From Verrucomicrobiota bacterium (GTDB lineage: Bacteria > Verrucomicrobiota > Verrucomicrobiia > Limisphaerales > UBA11320): a DNA stretch of 64,000 nt. Within the stretch, counting starts at the first letter, position 1, and each line of letters begins with the position of its first letter. This document shows, in pieces, positions 1 through 8,703 of this stretch. The stretch is from contig JACQFQ010000043.1 in assembly GCA_016199985.1 (NCBI GenBank), positions 1 to 64,000 of the forward strand, given 5' to 3'. Both the position numbers and the translations under genes were made by a program. A model generated the notes under the pieces. The model was not told the DNA's origin, searched no databases, and worked only from the letters and a program-made list of their open reading frames with translations.

Positions 1-388
1 ATCAAAAGACGAAGCTGCAGGAACGAATCAAGATCGTTCGAGGCGTCTGCTCAGTCCGTGCGACCGAGCCCAAAAAGTGATGAACCAATTTGGGAACACA
101 AACATTTTGTCTCTTGACCCAATACTCCAATGGGTGACCCCACTTCCACCTGGCGCTGGGTCGTGGAAGACTGGTTCCGCTGCCAGAACTGGATCCTCGT
201 TCGGTCGAACAAACCAAAACCTGTGTCAACCATTTCCAACGACTTTCACTCTCAGAATTGATTTTGCACGACACAAGCGCGAGCGAACGATTTCCAGCAC
301 GCTGTTTGCTCCAAACTGTCTGGTCTGGGAGCAACCGGTAGCTGGACGGCTCAATAGCAGCGACAAGGGGGATGACTGGAGCAACAAA
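1..388. other. Left-edge stretch without a supported gene
   Basis: No reading frame here has convincing protein character. The frame open from 77 has no recognisable domain before the lipoprotein signal that begins near 389, and the reverse frames read as low-information sequence. Base composition is lower in GC than the following genes. I see no tRNA, repeat array or clear promoter. Confidence 0.4.
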
Positions 389-838
389 GTGATCACTAAA
401 TGGCGCGTTTGGGTGAGAGACTTCTGCATCGGTGTCGCCGTGTCAGCGACTCTCTGGGCTTGCAAGACGGAGCCGCGTCCTCAACACGCGGCGGCACCGG
501 ACCCAAGTCGCCGGGCTTCAGAGCTGCGGGTGCTGGAGCGACTCAGGGATTCGACGACCGCGACAGAGCAGGAATCAGCCGCGTTGGAAATTCTGCGGTA
601 CCGGAAGGATGGTCGGATGACCTCCGGGGGGCCAATCCGGCGGACATCTGTAGTAGCTGTTGACGAGATGTGGGCTCCTGTCTCCTGGCAATCCGCTGAG
701 GAACGTGCCTCGGTCCACTACCTGGTGGTGTACGATGGTCAGGGGAAACCGCCTGCCTTCGAGCATTTTCGGATCAATGTCTTGTCCCCCAGGGTAACTG
801 AGATCCTCCACAGTTTCCGTTACGATCGACCTCTTTAA
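389..838 (+). CDS. Small hypothetical lipoprotein
   Basis: I do not recognise this 149-aa protein. I chose the GTG at 389 because a GGAG Shine-Dalgarno (378-381) sits 7 nt upstream and the product then begins with a basic stretch, a hydrophobic segment (FCIGVAVSATLWAC) and a lipobox-like L-W-A-C, as in an exported lipoprotein. After the cysteine the mature part is charged and alanine-rich, ending in a short region that could form beta strands (SVHYLVVYDGQGKP). The same frame is open further upstream to an ATG at 77, but that part looks non-coding. No operon partner is evident. Function is unknown, and the reading frame itself is only moderately certain. Confidence 0.5.
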   Translation: MITKWRVWVRDFCIGVAVSATLWACKTEPRPQHAAAPDPSRRASELRVLERLRDSTTATEQESAALEILRYRKDGRMTSGGPIRRTSVVAVDEMWAPVSWQSAEERASVHYLVVYDGQGKPPAFEHFRINVLSPRVTEILHSFRYDRPL

Positions 839-1276
839 ACTTAAGATGTTACGTAAGCGGTGATTTAGCCTTTCAATTACGCACAAGTGTCGTGGCCAAT
901 TGAAACCCCAGTTGAATGTCGTTGAGGCGCGACATCGCGCGCCACATGGCCATATTCCCTGGTGGTGGATCTCCGGCCCTGGCCAAGTATCCACCAAGTC
1001 GTGCCAGCTACAGTATGTAGAAAGCCAGCTCCTTGCCTTTGTTCTCGCATGGACTCCCACGCTTTTCGTTCACCAACTGATCCAGCAAGTGAACTTCTAA
1101 TGAAGTAAACGCGCACGTTGCAGGCATTGGCTCAGATTCCCGGTCTACCATAGTCATCCTGTACAGCGACAATTCAGACTTTCCACACTCCTCCGACCTG
1201 GCACCCTCACAAAGATGGGCTTGTCGGTTGCGCGCGCGCGCGACGCGAGTATTCTATCTCGGTTTCACACTGGCGT
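839..1276. other. Intergenic region, no gene seen
   Basis: Short frames on both strands here lack domains or signal sequences. The only visible structure is an alternating CG tract around 1229-1242, a sequence type that can adopt Z-DNA. It precedes the CAP protein gene. I could not identify a convincing promoter. Confidence 0.4.
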
Positions 1277-3310
1277 ATGCGTGTCTACAATTGTTGGCCG
1301 TCGTTCACCCCGGTCCGGCGTCGTGCTCGCCTTGGGACCGCAGCGGCGACGGTCGCAGTGTTCCTCGCAGGCGCTTTCGCCGCTCTGCCCCAGATTCCTT
1401 CCCGCGCTCCCGCGGAGTATCCCCCGTTTGGCAGCGCGGCGTCGCCGTCGGCCGGATCCGCGGCTCAGCTCCAGGGCGCGGGGGATCCGACTCTCTACGA
1501 CTGCGGTGATCCGACCGACCTTGAGCAGCAGTGCCTGGAGCTGATCAACCGGGCCCGCGCGAACCCCATGGCCGAGGCCCTGCGCCTGGCGTTTCCCACC
1601 GACGCCGATGTCCTCAGGGCGTACGCGGCGTTCAATGTGGACACCAACCTCCTGGTCGCTCAGTTCGCGTTGATCCAACCCGCGCAGCCTCTCGCGTTCA
1701 GCCCGATCCTGATCGCCGCCGGACGCCAACATTCCCAGTGGATGCTGGCCAACGACACCCAGTCTCACGCCGAGGGCGCGCTGTCGACCGACCAGCGATT
1801 CATCAACGCCGGCTATCCCTGGAACAAGGGCGGCGCGTTCGGGGAGAATATCTTCGCCTACTCAGAGTCGGTTCCGTTTGCGCACGTGGGCTTCGACACC
1901 GACTGGGGCAACGGGCCGGGGGGCATGCAGACGCCCGCGGGGCATCGCCACAGCATCCACGACGATCTGTTCCGCGAGGCGGGCATCGGGGTCATCTTCG
2001 GAACGAACGCGTCGGTCGGGCCTCAGCTCGTCACGGAGGAATTTGGATTGCTGCAGGCGACGCGACCGTTCGTCACGGGCGTTGCCTACTACGATTTGAA
2101 TGGAAACCAGATCTTCGATCCCGGCGAAGGGATTCAGGGAATTCGCGTGGACGTCGAGGGCGCGGATCGGTACGCGATCACCACGAGCTCCGGCGCCTAT
2201 GCGATTCCGTTCTCGGGATCCGGAGCGCGTCGCGTCCAATTCTCAGGGGGTGGATTTCCGACCAGCGCGCGAATCGTTACGCTGCTCAGCGAGCGCAATG
2301 TGAAGGTGGATTTCATTCCCGATTACCGTTCGCCCACGATCGCGGGTCCGGCGACGGCGGCTGTCTCAAAACCCGCCTCGTTCTTCGTGTCGCGTGTGGG
2401 CGGCGCTGTGGGCTATGAGGTGAGGTCGACGACGCTCTCGCCCTTGAGCGATGTCGAGGGCGCTGAGAACGGCGCCAATCAGGTGATCGCGGACATCAGC
2501 AGTTATCCGCTGATTGTCTCCGACGTGAAACTCCATGGCGCGCGCGCCTTCCACCTCGCTCACCCCAAGCCGGCGCGTCCCCAGTCGTTTCAGCTGGCCC
2601 GCAGGCTCCTGCCCCGCGCGGAGTCCCGTCTGTCCTTTGCTTCCCGCTTGGGCTGGGCGAGCCCCGATCAGACCGCCAGAGCTCAGATCTCCACCGATGA
2701 TGGAGCAATCTGGCAGGACCTGTGGAGCCGAAGCGGAACGGGGGACAAAGGGCAGACTGCATTTGAGGCCGTGAACGTGGCCCTCGCCTCCTTCGCTGGG
2801 CAGGAGTCGATCGTGCGGTTTCTCTATGACTTTTCATCGGGAAACTATTTCCCGCAGACCGATCGTGACGTTGGGTTCTATGTCGACGACATTGCGTTCA
2901 CCGCGGTGGACGAGGTGCTGCAGCCCCAAACCAACTCCATACCTGCCGTTGGCGAGTTCGATTTCACGAGGTCGATCGTGGGGCGCCATCGGCTTCAAGC
3001 GAGAGCTGTCCTCTCCAACCACACTTTTCCCTTTGGACCCGTGTTCGAGCTCGTCACATCGAATGTTCTTGCGGCCGTTTCGCTGAGGCTTCTCACGCCG
3101 TCGTTCGTGGACGCCACGCACTGGTCGGTGCCTATTCAGGTCACCGCGGGCAGCCCCACGTTCTTCTCACTGGAGTCGGCGTCCGCGTCCCTGTCGGGAT
3201 GGACGCGCGAGGTTGACGGGCTCGTTGAGTCGCTCGGGGGCGGACGCTACCGAATCTCGGTGACGAAAGCTCCCGGCGCCGCGCTCTTTTTCCGAGTGCG
3301 GGCTCAATAG
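1277..3310 (+). CDS. Secreted CAP (SCP/PR1)-domain protein with SdrD B-like repeat
   Basis: This 677-aa exported protein starts with a basic n-region and hydrophobic core (about residues 15-40). A CAP/SCP domain follows at about residues 80-260, with the typical LINRARANP opening, a helix carrying R-Q-H-S-Q-W-M, a GENIF motif and the H-R-H/G-I-G-V ending. A short SdrD B/Cna-B-like repeat follows at about 265-320 (AYYDLNGNQIFDPGEGI), a calcium-binding-like motif of surface proteins. The remaining 350 residues are beta-rich and resemble the visceral or concanavalin-like regions of Verrucomicrobial surface proteins, but I cannot name a family. Bacterial CAP proteins are usually extracellular and of uncertain activity. 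It stands alone, followed by the SNF2 gene 118 bp downstream. Confidence 0.85.
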   Translation: MRVYNCWPSFTPVRRRARLGTAAATVAVFLAGAFAALPQIPSRAPAEYPPFGSAASPSAGSAAQLQGAGDPTLYDCGDPTDLEQQCLELINRARANPMAEALRLAFPTDADVLRAYAAFNVDTNLLVAQFALIQPAQPLAFSPILIAAGRQHSQWMLANDTQSHAEGALSTDQRFINAGYPWNKGGAFGENIFAYSESVPFAHVGFDTDWGNGPGGMQTPAGHRHSIHDDLFREAGIGVIFGTNASVGPQLVTEEFGLLQATRPFVTGVAYYDLNGNQIFDPGEGIQGIRVDVEGADRYAITTSSGAYAIPFSGSGARRVQFSGGGFPTSARIVTLLSERNVKVDFIPDYRSPTIAGPATAAVSKPASFFVSRVGGAVGYEVRSTTLSPLSDVEGAENGANQVIADISSYPLIVSDVKLHGARAFHLAHPKPARPQSFQLARRLLPRAESRLSFASRLGWASPDQTARAQISTDDGAIWQDLWSRSGTGDKGQTAFEAVNVALASFAGQESIVRFLYDFSSGNYFPQTDRDVGFYVDDIAFTAVDEVLQPQTNSIPAVGEFDFTRSIVGRHRLQARAVLSNHTFPFGPVFELVTSNVLAAVSLRLLTPSFVDATHWSVPIQVTAGSPTFFSLESASASLSGWTREVDGLVESLGGGRYRISVTKAPGAALFFRVRAQ

Positions 3311-3428
3311 CTCCGCGAGGCGTTCATCGGCCGCGATCCCTCGTGGGCTGGCGGGAATGCGGCCTGTTTCGGCTTCAGCTCAGAATAAGGGATGATTTCT
3401 TGGGAGCGATCGCTAGTCTCCCCGCCCA

Positions 3429-6400
3429 ATGTCCGAGACTTTTCTGGCAGTCAACGCGGTGTCGCTTCGCGCCTTCCTGGACGCGATCCCCAAGGCCGCG
3501 CGGACTGAAGGCCAAAAACTGCTGCGCGGGGGCGGCGCCGAAATCGTCGAGAGCGATCCCAATGGCAAACGGTTTCGGATCGCGATCGTGGCCCCGGCGT
3601 CGCTGTCCTGGGTGCTCTCCGACGATGACAAGCTCGGCTGGACGGTCGATTGCGGGTGCCCCGCCGTTCCTCGCTGCGCGCACGCGTTCGCGGCGGCGAA
3701 GACCCTGCTTGCCGAGCACAGCCACGCGACCGTCCAGAGCCTCAGCAGCCAGACCGCGTCCGGCGACGCGGGAACCCCGGCCGGGCTGGAGGGCGTCGTG
3801 TCCACCGCCCTGGGGCGAGCCCTCGCCAAGAGCGAACGGGATTTCATCCGGGAGATCGTGGGGATGTATCGGGATTCCAAGGGAGGCCTGGAGGTGTCCA
3901 CCATGGAACTCCGCCGGCTTGGCTTCAAGAACAGCAGCTTCTTCGACTACAAGGTCCGGCTGGCGCCCTTCGCGATCAAGACCGAGCTCGAGTTCTGGCA
4001 ATGCCTGGCTTTCAAGGCGTCCCAGGAGAAGCTCGCGATGCCCGCGTTCATGCGCGGGGTGAGCGACCTGACCGAGGTGCGGCGCAAGCATGAGCGCTGG
4101 CACGCCGCGGCGAAGACACGCGAGTGGCGGACGAAGCTCGCGAACCTGGCCCAGCCGCCGCCCATCGCCCAGGCTTTGGGCTTCACGGCGGTTTGCTTTC
4201 GCATCCGCCTGGTTTCCAGCGGCGCCTGGCTGGAGTGGAGGAAGGGGAACGCGGAGGACTTCGAGCCCATCCGACGACAGGAACTCGACGCGTTCATCGA
4301 CGCCTTCGCCCGGGGCGCTGTGACCATGTCCGAGGCCTCTGCCCACATCTGGATTCCCTTCCTGCATCACTACCAGATCACGAAGAACTGGGAGCTGCTC
4401 TACGGAAACACGGCCGATCTCGGTCTTCTCGGCCGCTTGATTCGCAATCCGCTGCTCGATTCGTTGCTCGTCAACGAGGCCGGCCTGGAGATCCGGCGCT
4501 CCTCGGCTCCGCTGGTATGGCGCCTTGTGCCGCCCGCGGCGGCGGAGGACGACTATGAACTTCTGCTGTCCTCCTCCGTTCCCGGGGCGGCGCCTGTGCC
4601 TCCGATTCTCCGAGTCTTTCCCGGCGAGCCCGCGCTGTATCTCACCGATCGAGGGTTGTACGAGGGGCCGGCGCGAGCGAGCGCGGAACTGGACGTCTCG
4701 AAGCCGAACCACATTCCGCGCCGCGCGCTGGAAAGCGGCGAGGGCATCGCGTTTCTGCGCAAGCTGGGGCTTCCGATCCCCGAGCATCTCACCGCCGCGG
4801 TCCAGGTGGTTCCCGTCCACATCCGGATCCACTGCCGGCTGGCGCCTCTCTTCGTCGGGTCGCAGTCGGAGAACTGCCTCGTGACGATGACGGCCCACTC
4901 CGATGATCACCAGGTGGCCGAGGTTTGGACCGGCGCTTCGTGGTCGCCGCTCGTGCAGTCCGACTGGGGCCCGGAGCTGTCGGACGAGGAGGACGGAGGG
5001 ATCCGCGCCTACGACCGGTCGCTGATGGATCGAGCCCCTCAACTGATGCAGGAGCTCCTGGCGCCGTTCGAGTTCAATCAGCGAGCTTTCGTCCTCAGGG
5101 TCAAACGAGGATTCGCCGAGATGTTTTTCGAGTGGCTCGAGAGTCTTCCCCGCGAGATCGAGGTGGTGCTGGAGGGAGATCTGGCTTCGCTGAAGGCGCC
5201 CACCGTGTCAGCCAAGGTCCGATTGGAGGTGTCCGAGGTGTCGCTCGACTGGTTCGATCTGCGTGTGGTGCTGGACGCCAGCGACACGCGGCTCACGCCC
5301 GCGGAGATGAAGCTGCTCCTCAATTCGCGGGGTCGATTCGTGCGGCTCGAGGGCAAGGGCTGGCGACGTCTCTCCATCGATCTCTCCGACGAGGACAACG
5401 CCAGCCTCGCCCGTTTGGGCCTGGCGGAAGCCGGCTTCAGCGCCGAGCCGCAGCGTCTTCATGTTCTGCAGCTGGCCGAGAACTCGGCGCGGCGATTCCT
5501 GCCGGAAACCACGGTGCAGGCGCTTCAAGTTAGGGCGCACGAGGTGAAGGCCCGCGTGACCCCCGCGCTTCCCGACGGACTTCAGGCCGCCCTGCGGCCG
5601 TATCAGCTGGAGGGATATCACTTCCTCGCCTACCTCTCCGAGAATCGCTTTGGCGGAATCCTGGCCGATGACATGGGCTTGGGGAAGACGCTGCAGACGC
5701 TGGCGTGGCTGCTCTGGCTGCGCGCGAGCGCGAATGCGAAGAGCGGCGGCGTCATCAAGCCCACGCTGGTGGTTTGCCCCAAATCGGTGATGGAGAACTG
5801 GCGATCCGAGGCGGTGAAGTTCGCCTCGGGCCTTCGCGTTCGCCTCTGGAGCCAGTCCGAGGTGGAGCGGATCGCCGCGCACGCGGGGGACGCCGACATC
5901 CATGTCATCAACTACACGCATCTGCGAACGATGCACACGACGCTGACGCCCATCGAGTGGCTTGCCGCGATTCTCGACGAGGGCCAGTACATCAAGAATC
6001 CCGATAGCCAGACCGCGCAGGCCGCGCGCAGCCTGAGGGCTGAGCAAAGGCTCGTCCTCACGGGCACGCCGATCGAGAATCGCCTGCTCGACCTATGGAG
6101 CCTGATGGCGTTCGCGATGCCCGGGCTGCTGGGAAGCCGCGCCCAGTTCGCGAAGCTGTATGACGCCGCGGGCGACTCCCTGGCGCGACGCCGCCTCTCC
6201 GCCCGCGTCCGCCCCTTCCTTCTCCGCCGCACGAAGTCGCAGGTGGCGACCGATCTGCCGAGTCGCACCGAGGAGGAGTTGCTCTGCGAGCTGGAGGGCG
6301 AGCAAAAGACCCTCTACCGCGCGGAGCTCAAGCGCGCGCAGCAGATGCTCCTCCGGATCAAAACGCAGAAGCAGCTCGCCCAGGAGCATTTTCATTTTCT

Positions 6401-6980
6401 CGCGTCGCTCATCCGTCTTCGACAGATCTGCTGCTCTCCGAGGCTCGTCAATCCGAAGTCGAAGGAGGAGGGCGCGAAGCTCGAAGCGCTCCTCGACCAG
6501 CTCGAACCCTTGATGCAGGAAGGGCACAAGGTTTTGGTTTTCTCCCAGTTCGTGGAGATGCTGGAGCTCATTCGCGCCGAGGTGAAGCGTCGCGAGTGGC
6601 ATCATTTCATCCTGACCGGCGCCACCGAGGAGAGGGGGGACCTTGTGGCGAGGTTCCAGGCCCATGAGGGCGCCGCGATCTTCCTGATCTCGCTCAAGGC
6701 CGGCGGATTCGGGCTCAACCTGACGGCGGCGAGCTACGTGGTGCTGTTCGATCCCTGGTGGAATCCCGCGGTGGAGAACCAGGCGATCGATCGAACTCAC
6801 CGGATCGGCCAGGTCAACAACGTCATCGCCTACCGCCTGCTCATCAAGGGAAGCGTCGAGGAGAAGATGCGCGTGCTGCAGAAGCAAAAATCCCAGCTGG
6901 CCGAGGACGTCCTCGGCGAGGAGCGGTTCGCGAAAAGCCTCAGTCTCGAGGATCTCCAGTTTCTCTTCGCGGAAACCTGA
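3429..6980 (+). CDS. SWIM zinc-finger SNF2-family DNA-dependent ATPase
   Basis: This 1183-aa protein is a bacterial SNF2/Rad54-type helicase. A SWIM zinc finger is visible near residues 75-86 (C-G-C-P...C-A-H). A long family-specific region follows, then the ATPase core from about residue 715: PYQLEGYHFLAYL, Walker A in DDMGLGKT (about 746), a DEGQ box in place of the common DEAH/DEGH (about 850), and the TGTPIEN motif (about 877). The C-terminal helicase lobe ends with GGFGLNL, PWWNPAVE and the arginine-finger motif DRTHRIGQ (about 1122). Such proteins translocate on duplex DNA and remodel protein-DNA complexes. Their roles in bacteria include RNA polymerase recycling and defence. There is no methylase or nuclease neighbour, so I read it as a chromosomal remodeller rather than part of a defence island. 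Confidence 0.92.
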   Translation: MSETFLAVNAVSLRAFLDAIPKAARTEGQKLLRGGGAEIVESDPNGKRFRIAIVAPASLSWVLSDDDKLGWTVDCGCPAVPRCAHAFAAAKTLLAEHSHATVQSLSSQTASGDAGTPAGLEGVVSTALGRALAKSERDFIREIVGMYRDSKGGLEVSTMELRRLGFKNSSFFDYKVRLAPFAIKTELEFWQCLAFKASQEKLAMPAFMRGVSDLTEVRRKHERWHAAAKTREWRTKLANLAQPPPIAQALGFTAVCFRIRLVSSGAWLEWRKGNAEDFEPIRRQELDAFIDAFARGAVTMSEASAHIWIPFLHHYQITKNWELLYGNTADLGLLGRLIRNPLLDSLLVNEAGLEIRRSSAPLVWRLVPPAAAEDDYELLLSSSVPGAAPVPPILRVFPGEPALYLTDRGLYEGPARASAELDVSKPNHIPRRALESGEGIAFLRKLGLPIPEHLTAAVQVVPVHIRIHCRLAPLFVGSQSENCLVTMTAHSDDHQVAEVWTGASWSPLVQSDWGPELSDEEDGGIRAYDRSLMDRAPQLMQELLAPFEFNQRAFVLRVKRGFAEMFFEWLESLPREIEVVLEGDLASLKAPTVSAKVRLEVSEVSLDWFDLRVVLDASDTRLTPAEMKLLLNSRGRFVRLEGKGWRRLSIDLSDEDNASLARLGLAEAGFSAEPQRLHVLQLAENSARRFLPETTVQALQVRAHEVKARVTPALPDGLQAALRPYQLEGYHFLAYLSENRFGGILADDMGLGKTLQTLAWLLWLRASANAKSGGVIKPTLVVCPKSVMENWRSEAVKFASGLRVRLWSQSEVERIAAHAGDADIHVINYTHLRTMHTTLTPIEWLAAILDEGQYIKNPDSQTAQAARSLRAEQRLVLTGTPIENRLLDLWSLMAFAMPGLLGSRAQFAKLYDAAGDSLARRRLSARVRPFLLRRTKSQVATDLPSRTEEELLCELEGEQKTLYRAELKRAQQMLLRIKTQKQLAQEHFHFLASLIRLRQICCSPRLVNPKSKEEGAKLEALLDQLEPLMQEGHKVLVFSQFVEMLELIRAEVKRREWHHFILTGATEERGDLVARFQAHEGAAIFLISLKAGGFGLNLTAASYVVLFDPWWNPAVENQAIDRTHRIGQVNNVIAYRLLIKGSVEEKMRVLQKQKSQLAEDVLGEERFAKSLSLEDLQFLFAET

Positions 6981-7003
6981 ACGGCCGACCAGCGGGACGA
7001 TTT

Positions 7004-8407
7004 TCAGCCGTGCACAAACAGGCTGATGACGTACGAGATGAGCATTCCGACGATTCCGACGATGGTCTCGGTGCGGGTCCATGTTTTCAACGTTTGTCCG
7101 ACGCTGAGCCCCAGGCAATCCTTCACGATCCAGAACCCGCCGTCGTTGAGATGGGACAGGAACAGCGAACCGCAGCCGATGGCGACGACGATCAGCTCGC
7201 GATTGGTCGTTGTGTCCCCGACGAGAGCGGGGGCGAGCAGGTTCGCGGCGGTGGTGATGGACACGGTGGCGGATCCGGTCGCGACGCGAACGAAGGCGGC
7301 CATGAGCCATCCGTAGAGCAAGGGCGAGAGATGCGCCCCTTTGGCGATCGCGGCCAAGGCGTCGGCCACGCCGCAATCCTTCAGCACTCGGGCGAATCCT
7401 CCGCCTCCGCCGACCACCAGCAGGGTCATTCCCACCGCGGCGATGCTCTGCTCGGTGAATTTGAGGATTTCCGATTTTGCGTAGCCGCAGCGCGTGCCCA
7501 GCGACCAGGAGGCGAAAAGCACCGAGATCAGCAGCGCGATCGTGGCGTTGCCCACAAACCCGAGGGCCTCGCGCACCGGGCTGCCCTTCTCCAGCGTCAG
7601 CTCCGCGACGGTCGCCAGCAGCATGAGGAGCACGGGCAGGAGAATGGAAAACAAGGTCAACCCGAAGCCCGGGAGAGAGAGCCCGGGACGCAGCCGGCCT
7701 TCCTTCACGGGGATGTCCGGCGGCTCGGCTGTGACATGCTTGACGGCCCATCGGGCAAAGATGGGGCCCGCGATCGCGGCGGTCGGGATCCCGATGACAA
7801 ACCCCCAGAGCAGCACATAGCCGTTGTTCGCCTTAAGCGCGTCCACGGCGACGACCGGGCCCGGATGAGGCGGCATGACTCCGTGCATCACCGACAAACA
7901 GGAGAGCAAAGGGATGGCAAGGGCGAGGAAGGGCTGCTTGGTTTCGCGCGTGAGCGTCAGAAGAATGGGAAGCAGGAGCACGAGCCCTACCGCGAACCAG
8001 GTTGTCAGCCCCACCGTCAGAGCGAGAGCCATGACGCACCAGATGACCCGTTTTGGCCCGAAGAACCGGCTGAAGCTCTTTGAGAGCACCTCGGCCCCGC
8101 CGGACTCCGCGAGCAATTTGCCCAGCATCGTTCCGAGCCCGATGACGGCGGCGATGCCGCCGAGCGTGGCGCCCATTCCTTCGCCGAACGCCTTCACCAC
8201 GGCGGTCAACAGGATGACGGACTTCTCACCCGGCTTCGCCGCGTTGGCGACGGTGGGGATGCCCATGAGGATCGTGCCGGCGCCCACCACCAGGGACGCG
8301 AGCGCCAGAGAGATGAAGGGATTGATCTTGAGGCGCGTAACCCAAAGCACGAGGCCCGCGACGGCGAGAACGGCCAGCAGGATCAATTTCCAATCAGTAG
8401 CGGTCAT
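7004..8407 (-). CDS. GntP-family gluconate:H+ symporter
   Basis: This 467-aa protein is built of about 12-14 hydrophobic helices, the usual size for GntP permeases. Family landmarks are the N-terminal INPFISLALASLVVG segment, the glycine-rich LGGIAAVIGLGTMLG, the LPILLTLTRETKQP loop followed by GVMPPHPGP (the conserved H-P-G-P of GntP proteins), and a C-terminal ATGSATVSITTAANLLAP stretch. The family imports gluconate or related aldonates with protons across the inner membrane. It converges on the SNF2 gene with 23 bp between stops and has no kinase or dehydratase beside it, so the precise substrate is not given by context. Confidence 0.93.
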   Translation of the reverse strand: MTATDWKLILLAVLAVAGLVLWVTRLKINPFISLALASLVVGAGTILMGIPTVANAAKPGEKSVILLTAVVKAFGEGMGATLGGIAAVIGLGTMLGKLLAESGGAEVLSKSFSRFFGPKRVIWCVMALALTVGLTTWFAVGLVLLLPILLTLTRETKQPFLALAIPLLSCLSVMHGVMPPHPGPVVAVDALKANNGYVLLWGFVIGIPTAAIAGPIFARWAVKHVTAEPPDIPVKEGRLRPGLSLPGFGLTLFSILLPVLLMLLATVAELTLEKGSPVREALGFVGNATIALLISVLFASWSLGTRCGYAKSEILKFTEQSIAAVGMTLLVVGGGGGFARVLKDCGVADALAAIAKGAHLSPLLYGWLMAAFVRVATGSATVSITTAANLLAPALVGDTTTNRELIVVAIGCGSLFLSHLNDGGFWIVKDCLGLSVGQTLKTWTRTETIVGIVGMLISYVISLFVHG

Positions 8408-8703
8408 GCGCGTCAGCCGGCCGCGGAGCCCGGGAATCCCGCGCTCGGAGCGACAAAGATCCTGTTCACGGCGGAGTGGATGACGCGAGATGACACCAAA
8501 CCCGGAGTGGACAAGTCAAATGCAGAGTCCACCCGCGAATCGGCCGCGTCTCATGGTTTTTGCATTGGTGTTTTCCTACTTCCCTGCTAATGGGTTGAGA
8601 CATCCTGTAGGCCTTTGGCCGGAGGGTTCACGATCCGCCCGCCCGGGCTTCTCCGCGAACTCTTCAACGGGATCAGGATGCGCAGAAGTAACCGGCGATC
8701 GTA

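Noticed and set aside
1193..1212. TGGCACCCTCAC near the CAP gene as a sigma-54 site
   Set aside because: The GC expected 10 bases after GG is missing, so only the -24 half fits.
3375..5042. Long minus-strand frame of 555 codons opposite the SNF2 gene
   Set aside because: It is the complement of a GC-rich coding region. It has no domain or signal, while the plus strand carries a clear SNF2 protein.
3429..6980. SNF2 gene as part of a phage-defence island
   Set aside because: No nuclease, methylase, PLD or other defence partner flanks it. The neighbours are a secreted CAP protein and a gluconate permease.
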